Of a stretch of 64,000 bases of DNA, positions 51,913 through 61,430 are shown one piece after another. The stretch spans positions 1 through 64,000 of the forward strand of contig VXCM01002118.1 in the NCBI GenBank assembly GCA_014773175.1, written 5' to 3'. Within the stretch, counting starts at the first letter, position 1. Each line of letters opens with the position of its first letter. A program made the position numbers and the translations under genes. The notes under the pieces were generated by a model. It saw only the letters and a program-made list of their open reading frames with translations, did no database searches and was not told the origin of the DNA. Origin of the DNA: Lucifuga dentata (taxonomy: Eukaryota; Chordata; Actinopteri; Ophidiiformes; Bythitidae).

Positions 51913-54442
51913 GTAGGAAAAAGAAGTAGCACTGAACTGCTTTATTTCTGAGCCCCAGCGAAAGCGCAGTAAAATGGATTCACCACTAGAGGACGCCATA
52001 CTAAAGGACCTAATAGAGATGGAGGCTAAAACTTCTGTTGTTGGGTGAGTCTCAGTAGGACTGTAGCCTTTAATATTTCTACTTTATCTGATACAATAAT
52101 TGTTGAAAACGTGGATGAGAGGTTTACACAATGTTTCATGGAATCAAGGCTAAATTATGAGAAAATGTTTGCAAATAAAAATAAGCTTTAAAGGACCATA
52201 CCAGCCATTTTGCATGTTTGAGCCTAATAGATTCCATTTTCAAACTTGTTACTGACAATCATTTCCCAACAGCTGGAACGGTAAGTGGAGTGGAGTTAAA
52301 AAATGTTTTTCCTACCTTCCAGACCACCACTGGCTTCAGTTCATTCTGGTACGCTATTAAAATCAAGACTGATACTTGAAACGTTCTTGAGATAGGTAAT
52401 CCATCATTGTGAACAAGACGTGTATTCAGGGTTTTTTTGAAGTTTTGTAATCTTAGTGTTTAAGCGCAATAAAAAGCACTGAGTGAATGTATGTCTCCAC
52501 CAGGGAATATAGTCCCAAAAGAAGACCTGCATTTATTGAAAAATTTAAACCATGACTACATAAAGCAAATTCATAAGACTATTAGCAGGCGAAACATTGA
52601 TTTTTAAGGTGGGTGTTTCGCTTGAATATTTGATTTTGAAAGATNCTATTAGCAGGCGAAACATTGATTTTTAAGGTGGGTGTTTCGCTTGAATATTTGA
52701 TTTTGAAAGATGAAGAGATTTTTTTGCAAAATATCGGGAAAGCTGAAATACAGTTTCATCCTTTGGGAAATGATTGAACCTTACGTATATGAAACTTGAA
52801 TATATTAGTCTCAAACATGCAAAATAGATGGTATGGTCCTTTAATTCATGCTTAAGTAAATAAGATTGTCACTATAGTTATATAGTGGCAGGTTTATGGC
52901 TGTACAGGGCAGTGTAGTATTGTTATATCTGTTACAGAAATTAATCTTAGACATAATCGATCACACACTAATGAACTTCGTGATTACGTTTGCATGTGTG
53001 CTTGTTCAAACTGTATGTTAGTTGTAAGATGTAGTAAGCTGTAATAAGTAAGTAATGCTCAGTACTACTACAACATCATCCAATCCATCCCATAATTCAC
53101 GGGAATATGTATTCACATGGATACTGCACATTTATTGGAAAATTAATGATTTGCAAAAATCTTAAATCCTACAAATCCTACAAACTTCTTCAGTGTGTAT
53201 TACGTTGCTTTAGCTGCAGCGAAATGTGCCTCTGAAGATGATGAGAGCAACGAGAGGAAGCTTGTTCAAACTAGCATCAAAAACACACACATTCACACGC
53301 AAAACAATGCTCTTATTCATAAAAATCACTCAGAGATCCATTCTGACAGCTACTGTGCAGCACACACACACACACACACCCTCCAGTGATTCTTGCAGTT
53401 ATGAAACAGAATAAAGGCCAGCGGGCGCCACTTCAATCACCCTGACAGTCATATCACTGGGGTGAAAATTATTATTTAAAATGCACCAAGGTCTTGTCCT
53501 TCACCTAATCTGCATTTAACTTGTATAAACAGATTTGTCTCCCTTTTTGAGGCGTACACACACACTCTCAGGTGCACACACACTCAGGTGCACACACACT
53601 GCAAACATCCTGCAAACAGCAAAGCCTCCAGCATCATTACCACCGAACAGGAAATCAGTTTCATTGAGCATTTATTTTCGCACATATTAACACGTCTGCA
53701 CAAAGGCCCTGCACACAATCACACACAGAAGTACAAGATGTTCAAAACCAAGTATAATACACACACACACACACTCTTTGAAAATGTGAATCTCACTCAC
53801 ACTGTCAGTAGTGTCCTTTCTATTCTCAGCCACACTTCCCACACATTGCTATGCCACTGATTGCAGAGGCATGTGTGTGTGTATGTGCGTGTGTGTGCGC
53901 ATGATGCCCTGGAGAGACAGATGGTGTGTTTTTGTGTCAAATCTAGTGGAAAGAAGTGAACAGAAAAGAAGTGTCAAAGAACAAGCGTGGACAAAAAAAA
54001 CAACATTTTTATATAATTTTTCTTCCTCGACACTCTCCTACTGTCGTTTCTGTTGCTTAACTTATGCAGAAATATAACTATACAGGGAGTTCATTATTTT
54101 GAAGATATCATTTCTGGTAGCTGTTTTTGAGGGAAAATTGAAGGGGAACGGTAATTTCCAAAACTGGAGAAAAAAAAAAAAAACNAAAAAAAAAAAAAAG
54201 CCATGAATTGTATTGTTTCTGTCTTACAGCAGAGCACATCTGAATATCCAGCATGCAGAGATAAAGGTCAAAGAGGACGCAGGAAACGACAGCTGGGTGA
54301 TGATTATCATTAATTTATTTTGAACTTTCACTCATCATCTTTTCTACCGCTGAAATGATTTGTCACATGTGTGCATGTCAAACGAACAAGTGAAGCATTT
54401 CTGCCCACAGTTGTTTATTCACTCATTGAGTAATCTGAGAAT

Positions 54443-54488
<46 letters not shown>

Positions 54489-54636
54489 TCTTCTCCACCA
54501 CATATAAACACACACACTTGAAGTGTCTCTGTTTTTATTGCAGCCTCAGGCTAACATTAGCGCAGACAGGTAGGATAACAAGTGTGATTAGGTTCATAAT
54601 AGAATTACATCAGACAGAGAGAGTATTTGTGTGTTT

Positions 54637-54673
<37 letters not shown>

Positions 54674-56270
54674 TTTCTGTGAGACATGCTGACTGAGTGT
54701 TAGTGCCTCGTTTTGATTAGCAACAGNTGTGTGTTTGTTTCTGTGAGACATGCTGACTGAGTGTTAGTGCCTCGTTTTGATTAGCAACAGTGTCCCAACA
54801 CCCCCCAATTACATCTCATCTTAACTGTTCCTGTTTTGTACACTTGACCACTCTTTGCTTTTTCTTTTTTTTTTCTACCTCTTCTTTTTCCTCCACATAT
54901 TTGTTTCAAGCGGAAAAAATGATTCTAACTAATTATGTGAGTCCACAGAGCTATTGTATTTCCCAACACTCAACTATACACAAATACACAACTTTGAAAA
55001 AAAAGGGTTGAACAACGTGATTTTAAATTAGGAAAAAAAAAACACTGACTGAAGAATCCACGTCAGCTTGAAGAAATGTGTGTAAATTGTCGATCCTCTC
55101 CCACAGAAAGAGACTCAGCGGTGTGTGGAAGCGGAAGTCAGCAGCGAGGTCAACACACCTGAAGAGGAAGTGCTTCCTGAAAAGGTAGAGGAAGATGAAG
55201 AGAGCGGTGAAGAGGAGATGGATGTAGACTCTTCTGCAGGGTCACCTGTGAGGCCAGGAGTTCTGTCCAGACTGGCCAGGTTGGTGTGAACCAGAGCGTC
55301 AGGGTTCTATGCTATGCCACGGCCATTTACACCTTTTTGTCATTCTTCTTTTTCTTTTGTTTTCTTTTTTCTCTTTTTTCTTTCCTTTTTTCTTTTTTCT
55401 TTTTCTTTTTTCTCTTTTTTCAGTTTTCTCATATTTTTCTTTTTTTTCTCTTTTTTCTTTGTCTTTTTTCTTTTTTCCTTTTCTCTTTTTTCTTTTTCTT
55501 GTTTTTTTTATCCATTCTTCTATTTACACCTTATTAAAACACAATCAGTATCTGGAATTTTATTTGGACAAGGACAAACGCATGTTAGTGCAAGGTATAA
55601 ATCAAAATACATGATATTGGAATGCCGTGATTGGACCTTAGTCAAAACTAGCGGGATGCAGTCATGAGATAAAATCCACCCACACCCTGAAAACATGCCT
55701 GCCTGGACTTTCCAGAGCTGCTCGTTCTCATTAATAAAGTTATTTTGAATCAGGAGCTACACCTGGAATGTGGACGTCAACATTTCAAAAAAGGTATTAG
55801 TTAGTCTTAAAAATAGATGAAGCTCATCAATAAAGCAAGAAGAAGCACAGGCTTAAATAGTGTAATAACTTGCCTACTGAGATCCAATCACATTACCAGC
55901 AGAACACACGATGTAAATGCAATAAATGCAGTGCCCATCATCGTATGTCATTATCCAGATAACACATAGAGATCTCATTTTAGGATGCATGTAAGGTATA
56001 AAAGGGGCCTGTGGCACTCACGTTTGCTTGACTCTCACACCCACATGAGAAATAAGGGTTGATTGAAAAGGTAGACGTGCGAAAAGTTTGTCGAAGTTTA
56101 AAACTAAAAGCTGATGGGGAAAATCCAGCTGACAGAAGTGCAAATTATGCATCTCCTGTGAAAGACTTGAAAGATGTCAGATTTCCTGAGGCATCGAATA
56201 CTGACAAGTATCTCCATATTGGATGACTGAGCCAAAAATCATGCAGATGTGTTGCATTTGATAACCAGAA

Positions 56271-56305
<35 letters not shown>

Positions 56306-56417
56306 CCTTTTTGCAGCCATATCTTCCCCTTCTCCTGGNTCTCTCTCTCTCTCTCTCTCTCTCTCTCGCCCTTTTTGCAGCCATATCTTCCCCTTCTCCT
56401 GGTTCTTCAGAAGATGA
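49368..56417 (+). CDS. majin: membrane-anchored junction protein (MAJIN), meiotic telomere anchor
   Basis: In the family, MAJIN joins TERB1-TERB2 to tether meiotic telomeres to the inner nuclear membrane. Ten coding exons: 49,368-49,468; 50,537-50,582; 50,704-50,779; 51,320-51,430; 51,607-51,635; 51,917-52,044; 54,230-54,296; 55,107-55,279; 56,381-56,417 form the chain (the leader exon precedes them). They total 768 nt, in phase throughout, for 255 aa. The N-terminal core matches mammalian MAJIN as I recall it: FSFPVPETRFFKAG, INQELEDIIRTVLANLEHLQ, FKVFPYKKQW, KHGEKKLGAYPFIL. Basic patches KQAKHKR and QRKRSK and an acidic stretch follow. The end GVLSRLASHIFPFSWFFRR corresponds to the mammalian hydrophobic C-terminal anchor. 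Intron 1 of the coding region has a GC donor (TATAG|GCAAGA). Listed coding segments number nine; the tenth exon is the non-coding leader. Confirmed by phase and motif, not by transcript. Confidence 0.93.
52188..52844 (-). mobile_element. long-TIR TTAA MITE, copy 8, in a majin intron
   Basis: It starts TTAAAGGACCATACCAGCC and ends GATGGTATGGTCCTTTAA, in inverted orientation. It lies 143 bases after the exon ending at 52,044. It contains a 66-bp assembly duplication around N at 52,645. Confidence 0.9.
52579..52711. other. 66-bp duplication around a single N (assembly join)
   Basis: Positions 52,579-52,644 recur at 52,646-52,711 within MITE copy 8. Confidence 0.85.
54544..54569 (+). other. majin: candidate 26-nt alternative exon of majin
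   Basis: TTTTTATTGCAG precedes 26 nt encoding PQANISAD, followed by a good donor, ACAG|GTAGGA. Including it shifts the frame of the next exon and leads to a stop (KCFLKR*); skipping it keeps the frame. It is therefore either a decoy or a frame-breaking alternative exon. Confidence 0.3.
54661..54793. other. 66-bp duplication around a single N (assembly join)
   Basis: TGTGTGTTTGTTTCTGTGAG through GATTAGCAACAG occurs on both sides of N at 54,727, in a majin intron. Confidence 0.85.
55330..55512. repeat. T/C-only pyrimidine tract in the last majin intron
   Basis: About 180 bp of TTTTTTCTT/TTTTCCTT variants. The F/L/S-rich open frames over it are artefacts. Confidence 0.8.
55640..55760. repeat. 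short dispersed repeat relic (shared with 14,640-14,760)
   Basis: ATTAATAAAGTTATTTTGAA with upstream GCTCGTTCTC is nearly the same as TTAATAAAGTTATTTTGAAT with GCTCATTCTT near 14,690. The surrounding sequence is also similar, so both are copies of one unrecognised repeat. Confidence 0.5.
56273..56402. other. duplication around a single N at the last majin exon
   Basis: (CT)n followed by GCCCTTTTTGCAGCCATATC occurs on both sides of N at 56,339. The first copy ends inside the coding part of the exon and the second copy is complete. I used the second copy (56,381) in the gene model. The first is probably an unmerged contig end. Confidence 0.85.
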
Positions 56418-56771
56418 GGAAATGAGCTCTGCGGCACCGAGTCGCTACGTTTTACTGGTTCCAGCAGAAAGCAGTGGAGCCTCGCTGGGTTGTTTGGTAA
56501 AAATGCTGCTACACGTTAGAGGCCTGATCTTCCTCTTTTTCATTCATTCGTCGTATTTCACAGAAACGTTCTTGGAAGCTGAAGTTAAATCTCCTATGTT
56601 TGATTTTTGTGTCTTTATTTATTATAATCTGCTAGTCTGAAATTAAATTGACAGGCCCAGCAGGTCGCTAATTTGTACAATCACTACTTTAAGTTATATT
56701 GCTAATGTAAATCTTTAAATTAATTTTGTATTATAAAATGTTTTATTAACTCTTAATCTTTTAGAGGCTTA

Positions 56772-56777
56772 AATAAA
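56772..56777 (+). terminator. majin: candidate majin poly(A) signal
   Basis: AATAAA lies 355 bases after the stop, followed by a T/G-rich stretch (TTTTTGTTAATTTTTTC). This gives a short 3' UTR that starts in the AAGATGAGGAAATG sequence after the stop. Confidence 0.55.
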
Positions 56778-56984
56778 ATTTCCATAGTTGTGCATCTTAG
56801 TACTGTATTTTTGTTAATTTTTTCAAAAGTAATACACCAAACAATTGGTGCAATTTTGCTTCAAATCCAGACAAAGATCTGGGTCTGGTGGACTAAAATA
56901 TTTGCTTGGATGGAAATGTATTAAAGGAATTGCTGAACATAAAACAATCAGCAGCAAACAAACTGTTGTGACGTAGCTTTAAGA

Positions 56985-57781
56985 GGCTACATTCACATTA
57001 CACTCTGAGGTGGCCGATTTTTTTACCTCCATGTGACTCAGATCTGATTTTTTCACAGCAGTGTGAACAAACCAAACCTGATTTTTTCATATCAGATCTG
57101 GGCCACTTGCATATGTGGTCCTAGATCCAATCCTTGTCTGATCTCTGGCTATGCGACTGCTGTCTGACCGGAATTCATGTGGGTTTTTTTTTCACTTCTC
57201 TGTGCATATCGTATGTCGTCCTCATTCAGTGTCGGCGCCTCATAGCAGCCCGGTAAAAATAAATATGGAGGAGAGCAACAACAGCGACGGGGGTCAGTGG
57301 AGAGACGAAGAAGTTTTAAATTTGTTGGATATATACATGGAGAGATCAGAAAGTTTTCATTGAAAAGTTAGCTGGCTCCGCCCTCGTACCAACACTAACA
57401 CGCAGCAACAGCTGCTAACGAGCTAACGAGCAGCTGCTGTGGCTTTTGTTTTTTGTCGCCTTCTCGCTCGCATTCTCATCCTTATTATCTGCATTGTCTT
57501 CTGACCTCCGCAACAAATAATCCTGGTCATGTATGGTGCACAGCGACGTCACCATGTTTGTACTGTCGCACAAAAACGACGGTTATTGTTGTTACTCTTA
57601 TGTACGCACCTCACATTTTAGTTAAATCTGCGTATGCGTGGCAGTTTAGGACCTCAGCGGTGTTCACAGGTGTTGGATACGGGTTACTTATAAACACGAA
57701 TGTGAACCATCAACACAGAAAAGATCAGATCTGATTAAAAAATCAGAACTGAGCATTAAGGCCTTTAATGTGAACGTAGCC
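56985..57781 (+). mobile_element. PIF/Harbinger-like non-autonomous element with Myb/SANT fragment
   Basis: The ends are inverted: GGCTACATTCACATTA on the left and TAATGTGAACGTAGCC on the right. An ORF at 57,265-57,363 gives MEESNNSDGGQWRDEEVLNL and LDIYMERSESFH. Its WRDEEVLNLLDIY motif resembles the start of the Myb/SANT-like second protein of Harbinger transposons, and it stops early. No transposase is present. The superfamily rests on this motif and the termini, not on a search. Confidence 0.6.
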
Positions 57782-58241
57782 ATAGTTACAGAGATGTTCA
57801 GCCTTGGTGGAGGTATGATTTTGATGAGGTCTTTCTAGTTGAACTGTAACTCTCTCTGCCTCTCTGTGGCATTTTTATATTTTATCCCACATTTAACATC
57901 CATGTAATATTCTTTACACGGATTCTTCTCCCCAGATAGTGATGATTCATAACTCCTTCCATAATGTCCATCCACTAATTAAGTTAATTAACTGTCTTGT
58001 TTCTTTGATTTGTATTTAACTTCTCTCTGGGATTTCATGTCAGATTTTTTTTTTTTTTTTTTTTTTTTTGTGTAGATTCCCACTTTGATGCATTTATGTT
58101 TTATCTCATTCATCCAAACATCTTCCTCAGCGTGTAAACTGACGAGCGACTTCAATGAACACATTCCAGGCTGTTAATTCAGGTAATTGGTGCAGAGAAT
58201 GCCAAGCCTTTCTTAATATTTCCACTGCCGTGTGTGTGTGT

Positions 58242-58283
<42 letters not shown>

Positions 58284-58655
58284 GTGTGTGTGTGTGTCTA
58301 TGTGCGCACCTTGAGCTTCAATGAGTATCACCTTGTGGAAACTCCACTTTCCTCCTGTCAGTATGAATTAGCTAAGTGTTCTATCTATGTGTGTGTGTGT
58401 GTGTGTTTACAGCCCATCATTGCAGTAAACGCGCATACACACAAACATTTGGATATTTACATTTACAGGTAATGCTTCTTAAATGTGTAATCTGTGCGTG
58501 TGTTTGTGTGCACGTGTGTGTGTGTGTGTGTGCGCGCGTTTGCATGGCTGTGTGCATTATGTGTTTATATATGATTATAAGTGGGTTAACTGGACTCATC
58601 TTAGGAACAGGAAAACTCTGCCTAATCCTCTCCTCATATTGTCATAGAACCCAAC

Positions 58656-58702
<47 letters not shown>

Positions 58703-58950
58703 NACACACACACACACACACGCACAACAAGCCATACTGAGGCACACACACAGATGCACAAAATTGCACCATGGTCAACTTTAATTCCAACACGCATGCC
58801 TTATCCACACACACATATACATCAAACATACACACAGAAACACACACACGCACACAGACAACATAGTGACATACATTTAATTTTACGCTCACACGTCATA
58901 TATACTCTCACCCACATTGTGACATTTGCACACATGCACAAGTATGTGTT

Positions 58951-58986
<36 letters not shown>

Positions 58987-59240
58987 AGATCTTAAAATAA
59001 CAGGGCAGAAGTGGAAGCGGACACATTAATGATATTATACTTATTCTAGACGCCACCGTCTCCTAGGCAGCCGAGAGCGACGGAGCCGCTCAGATACAAA
59101 CATCAGTCACCTCGCTGAGTCACTCAGTGTGTGTGTGTGTGTGTGCGTGTGTTTCAACTATGAGAGAGTCTCCAATTTAACATAGTTCACTCAATTCTCA
59201 TTCTCTCCCTTCTGATGAGGTGCTGGGGGCCATTTGCCAT

Positions 59241-59276
<36 letters not shown>

Positions 59277-59494
59277 CGGTTGGCATGGAATCAGACGAAA
59301 CACACACTTTGGTCATTCATGCAATTTACAGTCAACAGTATAGTCAAACTAATAGCTGTGTGTGTGTGCGTGTGTGTGTGTGTAGGTGGGGGGTTTAGGT
59401 GATGATGTCACACATTCCGTTTTCCATTGACATAACTAGCATGGGAATGTTTGGGGTAGAGGGGCCATAAGATGATAATTGTGTTTTCCTTCGA

Positions 59495-59536
<42 letters not shown>

Positions 59537-59560
59537 NNAAATTTTTTTTTTTTTTTTTTG
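57782..59560. other. microsatellite-rich interval, no firm gene
   Basis: (TG)n lies at about 58,232-58,300, 58,388-58,406 and 58,515-58,533. (CA)n lies at 58,658-58,722 with N at 58,703, and at 58,955-58,982. (CT)n lies at 59,245-59,274 and (TG)n at 59,497-59,536, ending in NN. Frames of up to 217 codons are CA/TG translations. The segment 59,050-59,128 has an acceptor (TTATTCTAG) and a basic open frame discussed under findings. Confidence 0.6.
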
Positions 59561-59567
59561 AGGGGGG

Positions 59568-59650
59568 TCCTAGCATCCTAGTGTGTAAGGTGCTTATCAT
59601 GTCACGGTAAAGTCACGGGTTCGATTCCATCATGACTCGTCCTGAGCTTG
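59568..59650 (+). repeat. tRNA-derived SINE head relic
   Basis: TAGTGTGTAAGGTGC (A-box-like) is followed by CACGGGTTCGATTCC (B-box-like) about 40 nt later. This is the spacing of a tRNA-derived pol III promoter. The segment does not fold as an intact tRNA and is joined directly to the Harbinger-like copy. Confidence 0.5.
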
Positions 59651-59664
59651 TGAACAATCCAAAG

Positions 59665-60220
59665 CTCTTTTTTTTTCATATCAGATTCGGATAACCTGAT
59701 GCTTGGTTCTTAATCTGATTCATATCTGATCTCTGGCAAATCTGAATGATCAGATTAGAATTCATGTGGCGTTTATTTACATCTCGCTTTGTCATCATCA
59801 TTCGTCGGCGGCTCCTCGCGGCCCGGTNCATGTGGCGTTTATTTACATCTCGCTTTGTCATCATCATTCGTCGGCGGCTCCTCGCGGCCCGGTAAAAATA
59901 ACCACAGAGGACAGAACAACAGTGACGGCTCAGCGGAGAGAAGAGAAGATTCCACATTTGTTAGATATTTATGGAAAAGCTTCCATCCAAGCAAAGCTGG
60001 AGGGAAAATATCGCAACCGAGTAGTTTTTGAATAAACTGCATGAGAAATGGCCGAGCAGGGTTCCATTTTCAGTATTTGACTATTGCACAAATGATTTGT
60101 TTGTTTGTTAAATGTTCACATGTGACGTTTTAGGCCGCCGGTGTCAGACAGACATTTGCAAAGATAAACATGAACCATCAAGACAAAAAGGTCTGATCTA
60201 ACTAAAAGCTGAATTGAGCA
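59665..60220 (+). mobile_element. second PIF/Harbinger-like copy, truncated
   Basis: It is collinear with the 57-kb copy: CATATCAGAT..., GAATTCATGTGG, CCCGGTAAAAATAA, then a Myb/SANT-like segment reading LLDIYGKASIQAKLEGKYR and NRVVFE* in a shifted frame. The right part is interrupted at GAGCATTAA by MITE copy 9. The copy contains a 65-bp assembly duplication around N at 59,828. Confidence 0.6.
59763..59893. other. 65-bp duplication around a single N (assembly join)
   Basis: CATGTGGCGTTTATTTACAT through CGCGGCCCGGT is repeated on both sides of N at 59,828. Confidence 0.85.
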
Positions 60221-60814
60221 TTAAAGGACCATACCACCCATTTTGCATGTTTAAGCCTAATACATTCAATTTTCATACATTACGTTACTGACAATTATTT
60301 CCCAAAGGATAAAACCGTATTTCAGCTTTCCTGATATTTTACACAATCTCTTAATCTTTCAAAATCAAATATTCAAGCAATACACCCACCTTAAAAATCC
60401 ATGTTTCTCCTGCTAATAGTTATGCAGCCTTATGAAGTCACAATCATTTAAATTTTTCCGTAAACGCAGGTCTTCTTTTGGGACTATATTCCCTGGTGGA
60501 GGCATACATTCACGCCACACTTTTTATTGCACTTAAACGCTAAAATTATGTAACTTCTAAAAAAAAAAACCTGAATACATGTCTTGTTCACAATGGTGGG
60601 TTACCTATCCCAAGAACATTTCAAGTATCAACAAGTTGATTTTAATAGCATAACAGAATGAACTGAAACCAATGGCAATCTGGAAGGTAGGAAAAACATT
60701 TTTAATTCACCGTTCCAGTAGTATGCTTTGGGAAATGATTGTCAGTAATGTTACGGTGTATGAAAATCGAATATATTAGGCTCAAACATGCAAAATGGTG
60801 GTATGGTCCTTTAA
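60221..60814 (+). mobile_element. long-TIR TTAA MITE, copy 9, nested in Harbinger-like DNA
   Basis: It starts TTAAAGGACCATACCACCC and ends GGTGGTATGGTCCTTTAA with near-complete TIRs of about 85 bp. The sequence before it (GAGCATTAA) equals the Harbinger-like copy at 57,751-57,759, which shows insertion at a TTAA inside that element. Confidence 0.92.
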
Positions 60815-61033
60815 GGATGATTGAGGTGTGCTGATAGCCAATCAGGAACAAGTATTTTCTGTCACGTCACTGAGGCTTTCATGTTCTGCTGCAAAAATCT
60901 GACAAAATCATCTCAAATTCAACTCTATTAAAAGGATTAATTTTAATAGACAGGGCGGTTGCTATGGTGAACAGAGAATGACTTCTTCTGATGAAGACAA
61001 GGAGAAGAGAAGCAGAGCCAGGCGTTCCCCAGA

Positions 61034-61074
<41 letters not shown>

Positions 61075-61398
61075 ACAGTTGACCCAAACCCACAATATCT
61101 TCTGACCCGACCCTGCCCTTCCTTCTTCAGCCACAAATTGAAAACACAGATTTCTTTCGTGTGTGCGTGCATGTGTGTGCGTATGTGTGTGTGTGTGTGT
61201 GTGTGTGGTGTGTCACTTAAGTCTCCCACTTAGTTCCATTTATTAATTCCCTTGTAGTGTATATCAACTGGCATTTGTGGCCTAGAATAATATTTCTTGT
61301 GTGTTTTTGCACGTGCATACATAATCGTGTGTGAGTGTGTGCGTGTCCTCGCCTGTATACATTCATGCGTATACATCCGTATGCATGTGAGGTAAAGC

Positions 61399-61430
<32 letters not shown>

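Noticed and set aside
56311..56640. 109-codon + frame (SSEDEEMSSAAPSRYVLLV...) with a hydrophobic segment, considered as the majin C-terminus
   Set aside because: The upstream majin exon ends in phase 2, which forces a different frame at 56,381. That frame gives the conserved HIFPFSWFFRR ending and a stop at 56,417, so the longer frame is 3' UTR.
58155..59029. Open frames of 105 and 217 codons with long Thr-His or Val-Cys runs
   Set aside because: They are translations of (CA)n and (TG)n microsatellites and contain an N.
59600..59650. Possible tRNA gene
   Set aside because: Only A- and B-box-like motifs are present; no acceptor stem or anticodon arm can be formed, so it is a SINE relic.
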